From Schlegelella_A sp963778525 (GTDB lineage Bacteria; Pseudomonadota; Gammaproteobacteria; Burkholderiales; Burkholderiaceae_C), in NCBI GenBank assembly GCA_963778525.1, contig CAVZUJ010000001.1:682001-746000 (forward strand): DNA of 64,000 bases, in the 5' to 3' direction. A program made the position numbers and the translations under genes. This document shows, piece after piece, positions 37,606 through 49,392 of this stretch. The notes beneath the pieces were generated by a model. The model saw nothing but the letters and a program-made list of their open reading frames with translations, searched no databases and had not been told where the DNA came from. Every line of letters begins with the position of its first letter. Within the stretch, counting starts at the first letter, position 1.

Positions 37606-38040
37606 CTAGCGACGCCAGCCGACGTGCTGGTCCTCGTGGTGACGGTCATGGCCATGGTCGTGGTCGTGGTCCTGGCCGCGGTTGTAGCCCCGGTCGTAGC
37701 CGTGCTCGTAGCCATGGCCGAACCAGGCCAGGCGCGGCAAGGGCGGCAAGGGCGGCAGAGGCGGCAACGGCGGCACCCAGACGCGCGGCTGCGGTGCGTA
37801 GTACGCGGGCGGGTAGTACGCCGGCGCGGCGTAGCCAGGGGCGGCATAGCCAGGCGCGGCGTCACCGGGAGCCGCATAGCCCGGGGCGGCATAGCCAGGG
37901 GCCACGTAGGCCGGGCCGACCGCGACGCCGATGGCCGGAACGTTGATGCCGACGGACCAATCGACGCGGGCTGCGTTGGCGGCCGTGGCGCCGAACAGCG
38001 TCGCCGCGGCGGCGAGCGCAAGAACGAGAGTGCGTTTCAT
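37606..38040 (-). CDS. Secreted low-complexity Pro/Gly/Tyr/His-rich protein
   Basis: A 144-residue protein. A clean signal peptide ends at about residue 23 (LVLALAAAATLFGATAANA), followed by VDWSVGINVPAIGVAVGPAY. Then comes a tandem array of AAPGY-type units (YAAPGYAAPGDAAPGYAAPG), a tyrosine/proline run and a PPLPPLPPLPPLP stretch. The C-terminal tail is His/Asp-rich (GQDHDHDHGHDRHHEDQH), suited to bind divalent metal. Such repeats usually mean an extended, disordered envelope protein. No family assignment is possible. The start at 38040 is the ATG that opens the signal peptide. It converges with the response regulator. Confidence 0.7.
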   Translation of the reverse strand: MKRTLVLALAAAATLFGATAANAARVDWSVGINVPAIGVAVGPAYVAPGYAAPGYAAPGDAAPGYAAPGYAAPAYYPPAYYAPQPRVWVPPLPPLPPLPPLPRLAWFGHGYEHGYDRGYNRGQDHDHDHGHDRHHEDQHVGWRR

Positions 38041-38212
38041 GTCGAGGCTCCTGAGGCACACGCCAGGTGGCGTGCTTGTCCTGTTCAACGATGGCGGCCC
38101 GAGCGATGTTGACCGGGCTTGCATGTCGAAAGGTAAAGGCCGGGCCGCGATCGCGACCGGACGGTCACCCTAGAATCACTGGCGCAGGCTCGAAGGCCGG
38201 CACGTTTTCCGC

Positions 38213-40012
<1,800 letters not shown>

Positions 40013-40023
40013 AAGGCGCGACC

Positions 40024-40479
40024 ATGCTCCGCTCTCTCTCGATCCGCGTTGCAGGCACTGCCATCGCCAGCGCCGCGCTGGTCGCTTGGCCGATGCTCGC
40101 GGCCGGCCAGCCGGCCAGCGCGGTGGCGTCGGCGTCGGCTGCCGTCACCACGTCGAGCGGGCTGGTCTACAAGTCGGTTCGCGAAGGCCGCGGCAAGAGT
40201 CCCGGCCCGACCGACACGGTCAAGGTCAACTATCGAGGGACCTTTGCGGATGGCAGCGAATTCGACAGCTCCTACGCGCGCAACGAGCCTGCCGTGTTTC
40301 CCCTCGATCACGTCATCAAGTGCTGGACCGAAGCGGTGCAGCGCATGAAGCCCGGCGGCAAGGCCCAGCTCGTGTGCCCGCCCCAGATCGCCTACGGCGC
40401 GCGCGGCGCGGGCGGCGTGATTCCGCCGAACGCGACGCTGAACTTCGAGGTCGAGCTGCTCGAGGTCAACCCGCACTGA
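40024..40479 (+). CDS. FKBP-type peptidyl-prolyl isomerase, exported
   Basis: A 151-residue PPIase of the FkpA/FKBP family that speeds proline isomerisation of periplasmic proteins. The start at 40024 has AAAGG 7 bases upstream and opens a signal peptide (AIASAALVAWPMLAAGQPAS). Another ATG at 40009 overlaps the glnS stop and would add five residues. The FKBP domain spans about residues 50-151: TVKVNYRGTFADGSEFDSSY, PAVFPLDHVIKCWTEAVQRM, PGGKAQLVCPPQIAYGARGA and IPPNATLNFEVELLEV. Two cysteines (CWTEAV and LVCPPQ) may pair. It is probably co-transcribed with glnS. Confidence 0.92.
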   Translation: MLRSLSIRVAGTAIASAALVAWPMLAAGQPASAVASASAAVTTSSGLVYKSVREGRGKSPGPTDTVKVNYRGTFADGSEFDSSYARNEPAVFPLDHVIKCWTEAVQRMKPGGKAQLVCPPQIAYGARGAGGVIPPNATLNFEVELLEVNPH

Positions 40480-40480
40480 C

Positions 40481-40494
40481 CGGCCCAAGGGCCG
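40481..40494. terminator. Hairpin between convergent genes
   Basis: Stem CGGCCC/GGGCCG with loop AA, directly after the FKBP stop and 20 bases before the end of the convergent stress-protein gene. It is short and lacks a T-run. Confidence 0.4.
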
Positions 40495-40514
40495 AGGCGC
40501 GGGCCTCGCTCGAA

Positions 40515-41042
40515 TCAGCGGTAGACGTGCTCGCCGCGGTTGCTCTTCCAGGAATTCTCGAAGAAGCTCGCGTCCTCGTCGTTGCGCGGGCGCACGGCCA
40601 TCAGGATGCCGCCGTCGCGAATGCCCTGGTCGTATTCCTTGATGCGCTCCTCGGGAATGCCCCAGCCGATCAGCGCCCCGACGATGCCGCCGGTTGCGGC
40701 ACCGGCACCGGCGCCGGCGATCGCGGCCGCAAGCGGGCCGGCGATGACGAGGCCGAGACCCGGCAGCGCGATCGTCGTGCCGACCGCCGCGATCGCCGCG
40801 GCGATGGCGCCGAGGCTGCCGCCGATGGCACCACCGATGCCCGCGCCTTCCGCGGCCTTGTTGCCGAGCTCGGTTTCGCGCGCGGCCGTGCCGGTGAAAT
40901 GGCGCTTGCGGGTGTCGTCGGACATGACGACGTTGACGTCGTCGCGGGTATAGCCGCGATCCGAAATCGACTGGTAGGCGCGCTCGGCGCTGTCCCGGTC
41001 GCGGAAGAGGCCGGTCAGCACGGGTTTGGTCATCGTCTCCAT
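40515..41042 (-). CDS. Glycine-zipper general-stress-type protein
   Basis: A 175-residue protein. The start at 41042 has AAGGAG 8 bases upstream. An N-terminal ferredoxin-like region (VLTGLFRDRDSAERAYQSIS, DDVNVVMSDDTRKRHF) matches the general-stress domain seen in YflT/GsiB-like proteins. It is followed by a long Gly/Ala zipper (GAGIGGAIGGSLGAIAAAIA and LAAAIAGAGAGAATGGIVGA), then GWGIPEERIKEYDQGIRDGG and VRPRNDEDASFFENSW. The zipper probably associates with membrane. Proteins of this plan are commonly induced by stress in proteobacteria; no reaction is known. It stands as its own unit. Confidence 0.78.
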   Translation of the reverse strand: METMTKPVLTGLFRDRDSAERAYQSISDRGYTRDDVNVVMSDDTRKRHFTGTAARETELGNKAAEGAGIGGAIGGSLGAIAAAIAAVGTTIALPGLGLVIAGPLAAAIAGAGAGAATGGIVGALIGWGIPEERIKEYDQGIRDGGILMAVRPRNDEDASFFENSWKSNRGEHVYR

Positions 41043-41179
41043 TGCTTCGCTCCTTGGTTTCGAGGGTCGAAGCAAGAGTCGCAGATACAGCCCACCGTCT
41101 GAAGCAGCGCGCGCGCCCCTGTCCGGTCGTCTGGACGGCGGGGCCGCCGTCGGGCATCTCCTACAAGACGCGGCTGCCG

Positions 41180-41380
41180 CTAGGGCCGACGCGCTGCGGC
41201 GCGGGCGATCACTCGGCGCACCAGAGGCACCGTCAGCATCAGGCAGGCAGAAGCGGCGAGCGCCAGGGGCAGCATCGAGCCGGTGGCCTGCGCGGCCCAG
41301 GCACCGACCAGCAGCGCGGCGTGGCCGACGGCGTAGAACTTGAGCGGCCGCAACCAGCCTTGCATCTTCGGCGCCGACAT
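41180..41380 (-). CDS. Small membrane protein, unknown
   Basis: A 66-residue protein. The start at 41380 is the internal ATG of a longer frame whose upstream part overlaps the end of the DUF2177 gene and is not protein-like. Two hydrophobic helices are visible (FYAVGHAALLVGAWAAQATG and MLPLALAASACLMLTVPLV), with a basic C-terminus (RRVIARAAARRP). It lies 28 bases downstream of the DUF2177 membrane protein on the same strand, so the two are likely co-transcribed. No family is recognised. Confidence 0.6.
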   Translation of the reverse strand: MSAPKMQGWLRPLKFYAVGHAALLVGAWAAQATGSMLPLALAASACLMLTVPLVRRVIARAAARRP

Positions 41381-41408
41381 CGTGAACCTCCCGGATCGGC
41401 GCCGGTGC

Positions 41409-41820
41409 TCAGCGCCGCGCGACAGCATAGCCGGCTGCACCGGCGGCCGCGCCGGCCAGCCCGCCCCAGGCCCAGTCGATCAGGCTGAGCGTGACCGGCC
41501 AGCCGGAGACGATCGCCATGTTGGTGAGGTCGTAGGCACCGTACGCGGCCAGGCCGACCACGGCCGAGCGACACACCGCTTCGCCCTTGCTGGCCGGAAT
41601 CGCGAAAGAGCGCCAGATAGACCAGGGCGAGCGGATAGAGCAGGTAGAACAGCACGGCCGGAGCGACGCGAACGGTGTCCGACATCAGGCTGCCCATCTC
41701 GCGCCGATAGAAGTCCTTGGCGATGAGTCCGAGCCAGAGGGCGTCGAGTGCGAGAACCACGAGCAGCACCACGAGGTAGGCGAGCCCGAAGCGGGCCGCC
41801 GTCAGGCGCGGACCCGTCAT
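41409..41820 (-). CDS. DUF2177 family membrane protein (one frameshift)
   Basis: A 136-residue integral membrane protein when one extra T near 41608 is removed (LVYLALF-AIPASKGEAV junction). Four hydrophobic segments are seen: FGLAYLVVLLVVLALDALWL, APAVLFYLLYPLALVYLALF, then in the next frame AVCRSAVVGLAAYGAYDLTN with MAIVSGWPVTLSLIDWAWGG, and LAGAAAGAAGYAVARR. The block GLIAKDFYRREMGSLM and the YGAYDLTN motif are typical of DUF2177. Function is unknown. It lies 3 bases after the upstream periplasmic-protein gene, so it is in the same transcript. Confidence 0.82.
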
Positions 41821-41823
41821 CCG

Positions 41824-42401
41824 CTATTTCCGGATGTTGTCGAGCGCGGTCGGCGCCTGAAAGCCGAGCTCTTCGGCACGCATCTCGTAAGGCGCGGCCA
41901 GCGCAGGCAGGTCGGCCTTGCGGTATTCCACGGCCAGCTCGTAGCTCGCCGGCCCATTGCCGAGCGCCGACGAGAACTGCAGCCAGCCGACGTAGCGGTT
42001 GAAGTCGAACGGAATGCCGTTGTCGCGGTCGCGGATGACGTGGGCCACGCGCAGGGCCGCCTCGCTGTCGGCGAGCGCGGCCTTGATGACGTCCTGGTTC
42101 ACGACCGGCGTCGCGCTGTCGAGGCGGAAATCGCCGCGAAAGAGGCGGACGTTGCGGTCGAGCGCGCGCGCCGAGCGGCGCGCCTGGTCGAGCATGGCGT
42201 GCGCGTCGGCTGCAGCCGGGCCTTGCGGATATTCAGCCAGGTAGCGGTCGGCGACACGCACGATGTCGGCAGGCCAGCGGGCTTCCTGCAACTGCTGGCG
42301 CAATGCGCCTTCCGAAACAGCGGAAGTGGTGTCACGGGCCGAGGCGCCGGCGGCACATAGAGCCAGCAAGACGCGTGAACGAGAGCGTTGCGCGTGTTCA
42401 T
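41824..42401 (-). CDS. Periplasmic protein of unknown function (frameshift in signal peptide)
   Basis: About 192 residues. The ATG at 42401 (MNTRNALVHA) has AGGGGTG upstream, and its frame joins LLALCAAGASARD only if one base is missing near 42370. The alternative is a TTG start at 42369 with a shortened signal. The mature part is helical (EGALRQQLQEARWPADIVRV, AAADAHAMLDQARRSARALD), resembling a TPR-like scaffold, then VIRDRDNGIPFDFNRYVGWL and GPASYELAVEYRKADLPALA. I cannot name the family. It is upstream of the DUF2177 gene on the same strand with a 3-base gap. Confidence 0.62.
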
Positions 42402-42424
42402 CGCATCACCCCTGCCGGCCGCCG

Positions 42425-42970
42425 CTACGGCTTGGGCTTGCTCTGCGCTGCCCAGTCCTTGAGCGCTGCAAGGGTTTTCTCGACATGCCGGCTCGGGTTG
42501 AGGTTTTGGTAGTCATAGATCACCTTGCCGTTCGGCGCGATCACATACGAGATGCGATTCGCATAGTCTGGCATCAGCATCATCACGGCATCGTAGGACT
42601 TCATGATGCTCTGCGAGTTATCGGCAGCTACAGGAAACCGCCCCTGGCAGGCCTGGACCGAGAACTTTCCGAGCGTGTCGATATCGTCGCTCGAAACGCC
42701 GATCACGGTGGCCCCGAGTGCCTCGAATTTCGGGATGGATTCCGCAAATTCATGCGCTTCGATGGAGCAGCCGACCGAAAACGCGGCCGGAAAGAAGTAG
42801 AGAACGACCGGACCCTTGGCCAGCGAGTCGGCGAGCGAGAACTTGTAGACCTTGCCGGCGAGCGCGGCCTGGGCTGTAAAGTTTGGCGCTGCATCCCCGA
42901 CATCCAGTGCTGCGTAGGAGGCCGGGGTCAACGCCAGCATGAACATCATCGACGCGAGGCTTTTTCTCAT
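42425..42970 (-). CDS. Exported peroxiredoxin (AhpC/TSA, Bcp-like)
   Basis: A 181-residue thiol peroxidase with a signal peptide (LASMMFMLALTPASYA, cleavage near residue 20). The thioredoxin-fold core begins LDVGDAAPNFTAQAALAGKV. The peroxidatic cysteine is in VVLYFFPAAFSVGCSIEAHE near residue 68. The family residues ATVIGVSSDDIDTLGKFSVQ and the C-terminal RISYVIAPNGKVIYDYQNLN follow. A second cysteine in QACQGRFPVA near residue 110 could resolve the disulfide. A TGGAG ribosome site precedes the ATG. Its start codon overlaps, on the opposite strand, the likely start of the phospholipase-D-family gene. Confidence 0.88.
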   Translation of the reverse strand: MRKSLASMMFMLALTPASYAALDVGDAAPNFTAQAALAGKVYKFSLADSLAKGPVVLYFFPAAFSVGCSIEAHEFAESIPKFEALGATVIGVSSDDIDTLGKFSVQACQGRFPVAADNSQSIMKSYDAVMMLMPDYANRISYVIAPNGKVIYDYQNLNPSRHVEKTLAALKDWAAQSKPKP

Positions 42971-44633
42971 GGCGGACTCCAGTCTGTCGCGAATTTCATC
43001 TTACGCGGATGAGCCTTACGAGGGATGGCCCGGCGCGGATGCCCGGCCGCCTGCCGCCGGGGCCGCGATCCGCGCGCTGGCCGCGGCCGCGCTCGCCACC
43101 TTCGCCCTTTTTCTGGCTGGCTGCGGCACCTTGCCGGCCAACGCCGGACGCCTCGATACGTCGGCCCTGCCGCCCAGCCCTGACAGCCCGCTCGTCAAGA
43201 TGGCGATCACGTCGCAGCCCGCGCCCGACCAGACCGGCGTGCGCCTGATGCCCCTCGGCGCCTTCTCGCTCGACACGCGGCTGCAGCTGGCGCAGCGGGC
43301 AAGCCAGTCGCTCGACGTCCAGTACTACCAGTTCGAGAACGATCCGACCGGCCGGCTGCTGATGACCGCGCTGCGCGACGCCGCGCTGCGCGGCGTGCGC
43401 CTGCGCCTGCTCGTCGACGATCTCTACACCACCAAGTCGGACCCGCTGCTGCGCGGCCTGGCGTCGTTTCCGAACGTCGAGGTGCGCCTGTTCAACCCCT
43501 TCTGCTGCGCCCGCTCGAGCGACGTCGCCGGCCGCTACACGGCGTCGATCTTCGACTTCTCGCGCCTGAACCACCGGATGCACAACAAGATGTTCATCGC
43601 CGACGGCGTGATGGCCGTCGTCGGCGGCCGCAACATCGCCGACGAGTATTTCCTGCGCAGCTCGGAGTCGAACTTCGTCGACATGGACGCCTTCGTCATG
43701 GGCGCCGTCGTGCGCGACATGTCGCAGATCTTCGACCGCTACTGGAACAGCGAGGTCGTCTTCCCGATCGAGGACGTGGGCGAGCCACTCGGCGACAAGG
43801 CGGCGCGCCAGAAGGCCTTCGATGCGCTGATCGCCAGCCTGCCGCCCTCGCCGCCCGCCGACCCGCCGGCCACCGATCTGCTCGGCTACGGGCCGCTCAG
43901 CGAAGACTTCGATTCCGGACAGGTCGGCCTGGAGTGGGGGCACGCCCGCGCCTTCGCGGATCCGCCGGAAAAGCTGCTCTCGAAGACGCCGAAGATCGCC
44001 TACGAGACCAGCGTCACGAACAGCGTGATGATGCAGGTCTGGCAGGCCAAGAGCGATCTCGTGCTGACCTCGCCGTACATGATTCCGGGCGAGATGGGAG
44101 TGGCCTCGATGCAGCGGCTCGAAGCCGAGCACGTCAAGGTGACCGTGATCACGAACTCGCTCGCCGCCACCGACGAGCCGCTGGTGCACAACGGCTATGC
44201 GCGCTACCGCCCGGCGATGCTGGAGGCCGGCGTCGAGCTCTATGAGCTGAGCCCGACGCGCACCCAGACGACCAAGCGCCTCGGCATGTTCGGCACCTCG
44301 CTCGGCCGGCTGCATGCCAAGACGGCGGTGATCGACAAGCGCACCATCTTCATCGGCTCGATGAATCTCGACCCGCGCTCGGCCAGCACCAACACCGAGT
44401 TCGGGATGTTCATCGACAGCCCGGCGCTGGCCAAGGAGCTGCTGCGGGTCATCAACATCAGCAAGCTCGAAAGCGCCTATCACGTCCGCCTCGGCCCGAA
44501 GACCAACAAGCTCGAGTGGATCACCATCGAGGACGACAAGCCGGTGGTGCTCACGGTCGAGCCGGAGTCCTCGTTCTGGCTGCGGATGCACAACGCGCTG
44601 CTCGGCTGGTTCGTCTCCGACCAGCTCCTTTGA
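42969..44633 (+). CDS. Phospholipase D-family lipoprotein (cardiolipin synthase C-like)
   Basis: A 554-residue protein with two HKD motifs: HNKMFIADGVMAVVGGRN near residue 202 and HAKTAVIDKRTIFIGSMNLD near 453. Each is followed by the GG/GS-x-N element of PLD enzymes. A lipobox (FALFLAGC) near residue 50 marks it as membrane-anchored and facing the periplasm. Length and spacing match ClsC/YmdC-type cardiolipin synthases, which move a phosphatidyl group between phospholipids. The ATG at 42969 leaves an unusually long 30-residue pre-signal part, so a later start is possible. It is divergent from the peroxiredoxin gene. Confidence 0.87.
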   Translation: MADSSLSRISSYADEPYEGWPGADARPPAAGAAIRALAAAALATFALFLAGCGTLPANAGRLDTSALPPSPDSPLVKMAITSQPAPDQTGVRLMPLGAFSLDTRLQLAQRASQSLDVQYYQFENDPTGRLLMTALRDAALRGVRLRLLVDDLYTTKSDPLLRGLASFPNVEVRLFNPFCCARSSDVAGRYTASIFDFSRLNHRMHNKMFIADGVMAVVGGRNIADEYFLRSSESNFVDMDAFVMGAVVRDMSQIFDRYWNSEVVFPIEDVGEPLGDKAARQKAFDALIASLPPSPPADPPATDLLGYGPLSEDFDSGQVGLEWGHARAFADPPEKLLSKTPKIAYETSVTNSVMMQVWQAKSDLVLTSPYMIPGEMGVASMQRLEAEHVKVTVITNSLAATDEPLVHNGYARYRPAMLEAGVELYELSPTRTQTTKRLGMFGTSLGRLHAKTAVIDKRTIFIGSMNLDPRSASTNTEFGMFIDSPALAKELLRVINISKLESAYHVRLGPKTNKLEWITIEDDKPVVLTVEPESSFWLRMHNALLGWFVSDQLL

Positions 44634-44661
44634 GGGCAGCGGCGCGCGGCACAATCGCCGC

Positions 44662-45872
44662 GTGCTTCGCCCTGCCGCCACCTTCTTCGCGCCCGCGCTG
44701 GTCGCGCTCGCGCTCGGCGGCGGCGCCGACGTGGCCCTGGCGGTGCAGGCCTGCGAGCTGAACGGCCAGCCGATCAATCCCGACAACGGCTCGGCGACCG
44801 AAGGCAAGACCGGCCTGATGCGCTGCCGCGACGGCCAGGGCGGCCCCGTCCTGCGCGAGCAGGAGCTGCAGCACGGCAAGTTCATGGGCGCCGTCCGCTA
44901 CTTCCAGGGCGGTGTGCTCGAGAAGGAATATCGGGTCAACGAGCGCGGCAACCGCGACGGCCTGGCGCGCGAATGGTCGCGCGCCGATGCCGCCGGCAAG
45001 AGCGTGCTGGTGCGCGAGGAAACCTATCGCGACGGCCACAACGTCGGCCTTGCGAAGAGCTGGTATCCGAGCGGCACCCTGCGCCGCCTCACCTTCTACG
45101 GCGACGACGGGCGCGAGCAGGCCTACGCCGAGTTCAACATGCAGGGCCAGCTCTACGAGCTGCGCTGCGCCGCCCGGCCGGTGCTCGGCAGCGACTTCGA
45201 CGACAAGGCGGCGTGCGGCTTCTCCGGCGCGCCTTCGACCGTCGTCTTCTACGGCGGCAAGGGCCAGCCCCGCGCGCGCGCCGTGATCGTCGCCGGCGTC
45301 CGGCAAAAGAGCGACACGCTCTGGGACAGCGGCGCGGTGCGCGACGAGCAGGAGGCGACGGCCGGCGGCGGCATCGAGCGCAGCTTCGCTGCCGACGGCA
45401 CCAAGCGCCACGAGCTGCAATGGGTGGCGCTCACCGGCGGTCGCAGGGCCGCATCACGACCCTCGAGCAGGAATTCCACGAGTCCGGCAAGCTGGTGCGC
45501 GAGCGCCGCTGGAAGGTGGGCGAGCGCGGTGGCGAGCCGGTGTCCGATGCGCGCTGGTACCTGAACGGACAACCGAAAGCGCTGATCGAATACGTCGCCG
45601 AGAACGGCCGCACGCTGCGCCGCGAGACCGAATATCACGACAACGGCAAGAAGTCGTTCGAAGGCAGCTGGCTGGTCGGGGCACGCGGCGAGCGCGACGA
45701 GTCGGCCATCGGCACGCACCGGCGTTTCGACGCCGACGGGCACCTGCGCCTCGAGCGCACCTACGACGAGCGCGGCCACCTGAGCCACGAGCGCGAGCTC
45801 GACGAGAACGGCAAGGTCGGGCGCGACGACGAGGTCTTCGAAGACGGATCGCGAAAGGCGGTGGGGCGATGA
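44662..45872 (+). CDS. Exported YwqK/MORN-repeat-like protein (one frameshift)
   Basis: About 403 residues when one missing base near 45440 is restored (LTGG-SQGRITTLEQEF junction). The GTG start at 44662 opens a signal peptide (ALVALALGGGADVALA). The body is a series of MORN/YwqK-like strands built on a Y-x-x-x-G plan (YRVNERGNRDGLAREW, YRDGHNVGLAKSWYPSG, YHDNGKKSFEGSWL, YDERGHLSHERELDENG), plus cysteines at ACELNG, MRCRDG, LRCAARP and ACGFSG. Such repeats form extended beta sheets. Function is unknown, and the YwqK antitoxin name of the family is not supported by context. Its stop overlaps the GMC dehydrogenase start (ATGA). Confidence 0.7.
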
Positions 45873-47526
45873 GCGCGAACGCGGCACACGAATTCGACTA
45901 CGTCATCGTCGGCGGCGGCTCGGCGGGCTGCGTGCTGGCGGCGCGCCTGAGCGAAGACCCGAGCGTGAGCGTGGCCCTGCTCGAGGCCGGACCGCCCGAC
46001 AGGAGCGTGCTCATCCATTGCCCGGCCGGCCTGGCGGTGCTGGCCAAGAACGGCGCCGCGAACTGGGCCTTCCAGACCGTGCCGCAGGCCGGCCTCGGCG
46101 GCCGGCGCGGCTACCAGCCGCGCGGCAAGGTGCTCGGCGGGTCGAGCTCGGTCAACGCCATGATCTACCTGCGCGGCCAGCGCGAGGACTACGACGACTG
46201 GGCTGGCGAAGGCAACGCCGGCTGGAGCTGGAGCGAGGTGCTGCCGTACTTCAAGCGGGCCGAGCACAACGAGCGCGGCGCCGATGCCTGGCACGGCACC
46301 GGCGGGCCGCTCAACGTCATGGACCTGCGCAGCCCGAACCGCTTCGGGCCGGTCTTCGTGCAGGCCGCGAAGGAGGCCGGCTACGCCAGCAACGCCGACT
46401 TCAACGGCGCGAGCCAGGAAGGCGTCGGCCTCTACCAGGTGACGCACAGGAACGGCGAGCGCTTCAGCGCTGCCAAGGCCTATCTGACGCCGAACCTCGC
46501 ACGGCCCAACCTGACGGTCGTGACCGGCGCCCACACGACGCGCATCGTCGTCGAAGGCCAGCGCGCGACCGGGGCCGAAGCGCGCGTCGGCGGCGCGACC
46601 CAGGTGTTCCGGGCCCGCCGCGAAGTGCTGCTGGCCGCCGGCGCGCTGCAGTCGCCGCAGATCCTGATGCTCTCCGGCATCGGCCCGGCGGCGCATCTGC
46701 GCGAGCACGGCATCGCGGTCGTGCGCGACCTGCCCGGCGTCGGCCGACACCTGCACGACCACGTCGATGTCGTGCAGGTGCTCGACGCGCCGCACCTGAA
46801 AGACCTGTTCGGCCTGTCCTTTACCGGCATCGTCAACGTGATCAAGGGCATCTTCGAGTGGCGCAAGCTGCGGCGCGGCATGCTGACCACCAACTTCGCC
46901 GAGGCCGGCGGCTTCATCCGCAGCGCGCCCGAGGTCGAGCGGCCCGACCTGCAGCTCCACTTCGTCGTCGGCAAGCTCGTCGACCATGGCCGCAAGACCG
47001 TCTTCGGCCATGGCTATTCCTGCCACGTCTGCCTGCTGCGGCCGAAGAGCCGCGGCAGCGTCACCCTGGCCAGCGCCGATCCGTTCGCGGCGCCGCTGAT
47101 CGACCCGAACTTCCTCGGCGAACGCGCCGATCTCGAAGCGCTGGTGCGCGGCTTCAGGGCGATGCGCCGCATCCTGGCGCAGCCGGCGCTCGCGGCGCAC
47201 GGCGCGCGCGAGCTCGCGGCTTCGGCCAACGCCGGCAGCGACGCCGAGATCGAAGCCTTCATCCGCAGCCATGCCGACACGATCTATCACCCGGTCGGCA
47301 CCTGCCGGATGGGCTCCGGGCCGCTCGACGTCGTCGACGCGGCGCTGCGGGTGCGCGGCATCGAGGCCTTGCGCGTCGTCGACGCGTCGATCATGCCGAA
47401 CGTCGTCAGCGGCAACACCAATGCGCCGACGATCATGATCGCCGAGAAGGCGGCCGACATGATCAAGGCCGCGGCGCGCGCGCCGGCCGGCGCCACCACG
47501 ATCCTTCGCGAAAGCACCGTCAGCGC

Positions 47527-47530
<4 letters not shown>
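45869..47530 (+). CDS. GMC-family FAD-dependent alcohol/choline dehydrogenase
   Basis: A 553-residue GMC oxidoreductase resembling AlkJ and BetA. The FAD-binding start is DYVIVGGGSAGCVLAARLSE near residue 10. GMC signature 1 is GKVLGGSSSVNAMIYLRGQR near 90. Signature 2 is AAGALQSPQILMLSGIGPAA near 255. The catalytic His/His-or-Asn pair sits in TIYHPVGTCRMG near 474 and VVSGNTNAPTIMIAEKAADM near 517. No signal peptide is seen. Members oxidise primary alcohols and feed electrons to quinone. It overlaps genes on both sides (ATGA each), and the next encodes a glutathione-dependent formaldehyde dehydrogenase, so an alcohol-to-aldehyde oxidation path is likely. Confidence 0.92.
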
Positions 47531-48634
<1,104 letters not shown>

Positions 48635-48747
48635 TCGCCGTGCTCGCCGGCGCAGCGTCGTAACGACGCTTGCGCCTCGTCACAGCTTCGCACGCATGGC
48701 CGCGCTAAGGTCGCGAGGTTCTTGCAGGCGAGACGAAGGAACGTGCC

Positions 48748-49242
48748 ATGAAGACGAGCTGGCGAACGCTGTGGCAGCAGCGCGATATCGTGGTCTATCG
48801 CGACGAGGTCGAGGTCGACCGTCTTGCGGCCGAGCGCATCGGCCGGGTCTTCTTCTTCCATGCCGGCGCCGGCGACTCGCCCGGCGATATCGGCTTGAGC
48901 ATCGTCGAGCTCGCCGAGCCGGCCGACGGGTTCGCCCTCTTCGAGGCCCGCACCGGGTTCGCCGGCCGCGTCAATTTCGAGCGCCAGTCGTTCTGGCAGG
49001 AGCGGGCCTGCGTGCACTGGGTGCCGGCCGCGAGCGCCGGCCTGCCGTGGCGCCTGCGCCTGGGCCATTGGCGCGGCGAAGCTTCGGTCGCGGCCTATCG
49101 GCGCCTCGAGCGCAGCGCCCTCGAAACTTGCCTGGCTCGCTGGGCACGCGAAGCGCCGCAGACCTGGGAAGAGCGCAAGCAAAGCCGCGTCGAACGCAGC
49201 CGCCCCTTCGGCAGCACCACCGTCTGGCGCGCCGCGGCCTGA
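48748..49242 (+). CDS. Hypothetical protein
   Basis: A 164-residue soluble protein with no family that I recognise. It has GC-rich third positions and natural composition (RTLWQQRDIVVYRDEVEVDR, ERIGRVFFFHAGAGDSPGDI, GFAGRVNFERQSFWQERACV, WRLRLGHWRGEASVAAYRRL). A GAAGGAA ribosome-site-like sequence precedes the ATG at 48748. No signal peptide, membrane helix or catalytic motif is visible. It lies between the formaldehyde dehydrogenase gene (114 bases upstream) and the cytochrome operon (150 bases downstream), probably as a separate unit. Confidence 0.6.
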   Translation: MKTSWRTLWQQRDIVVYRDEVEVDRLAAERIGRVFFFHAGAGDSPGDIGLSIVELAEPADGFALFEARTGFAGRVNFERQSFWQERACVHWVPAASAGLPWRLRLGHWRGEASVAAYRRLERSALETCLARWAREAPQTWEERKQSRVERSRPFGSTTVWRAAA

Positions 49243-49392
49243 CCGCGCAGTCGAGCGCACGCGGACGCGAGTCCGTGTGCGCCGCTGCGCGCACGCCGTG
49301 CGAGCCCGCACGCACCCGAGTCGGGCGAGCGACTTCGGCGCAAGGCCACTTTGCTAACATGGTCGCACGCGCAGCACGAGGGTTCGCAGCGA

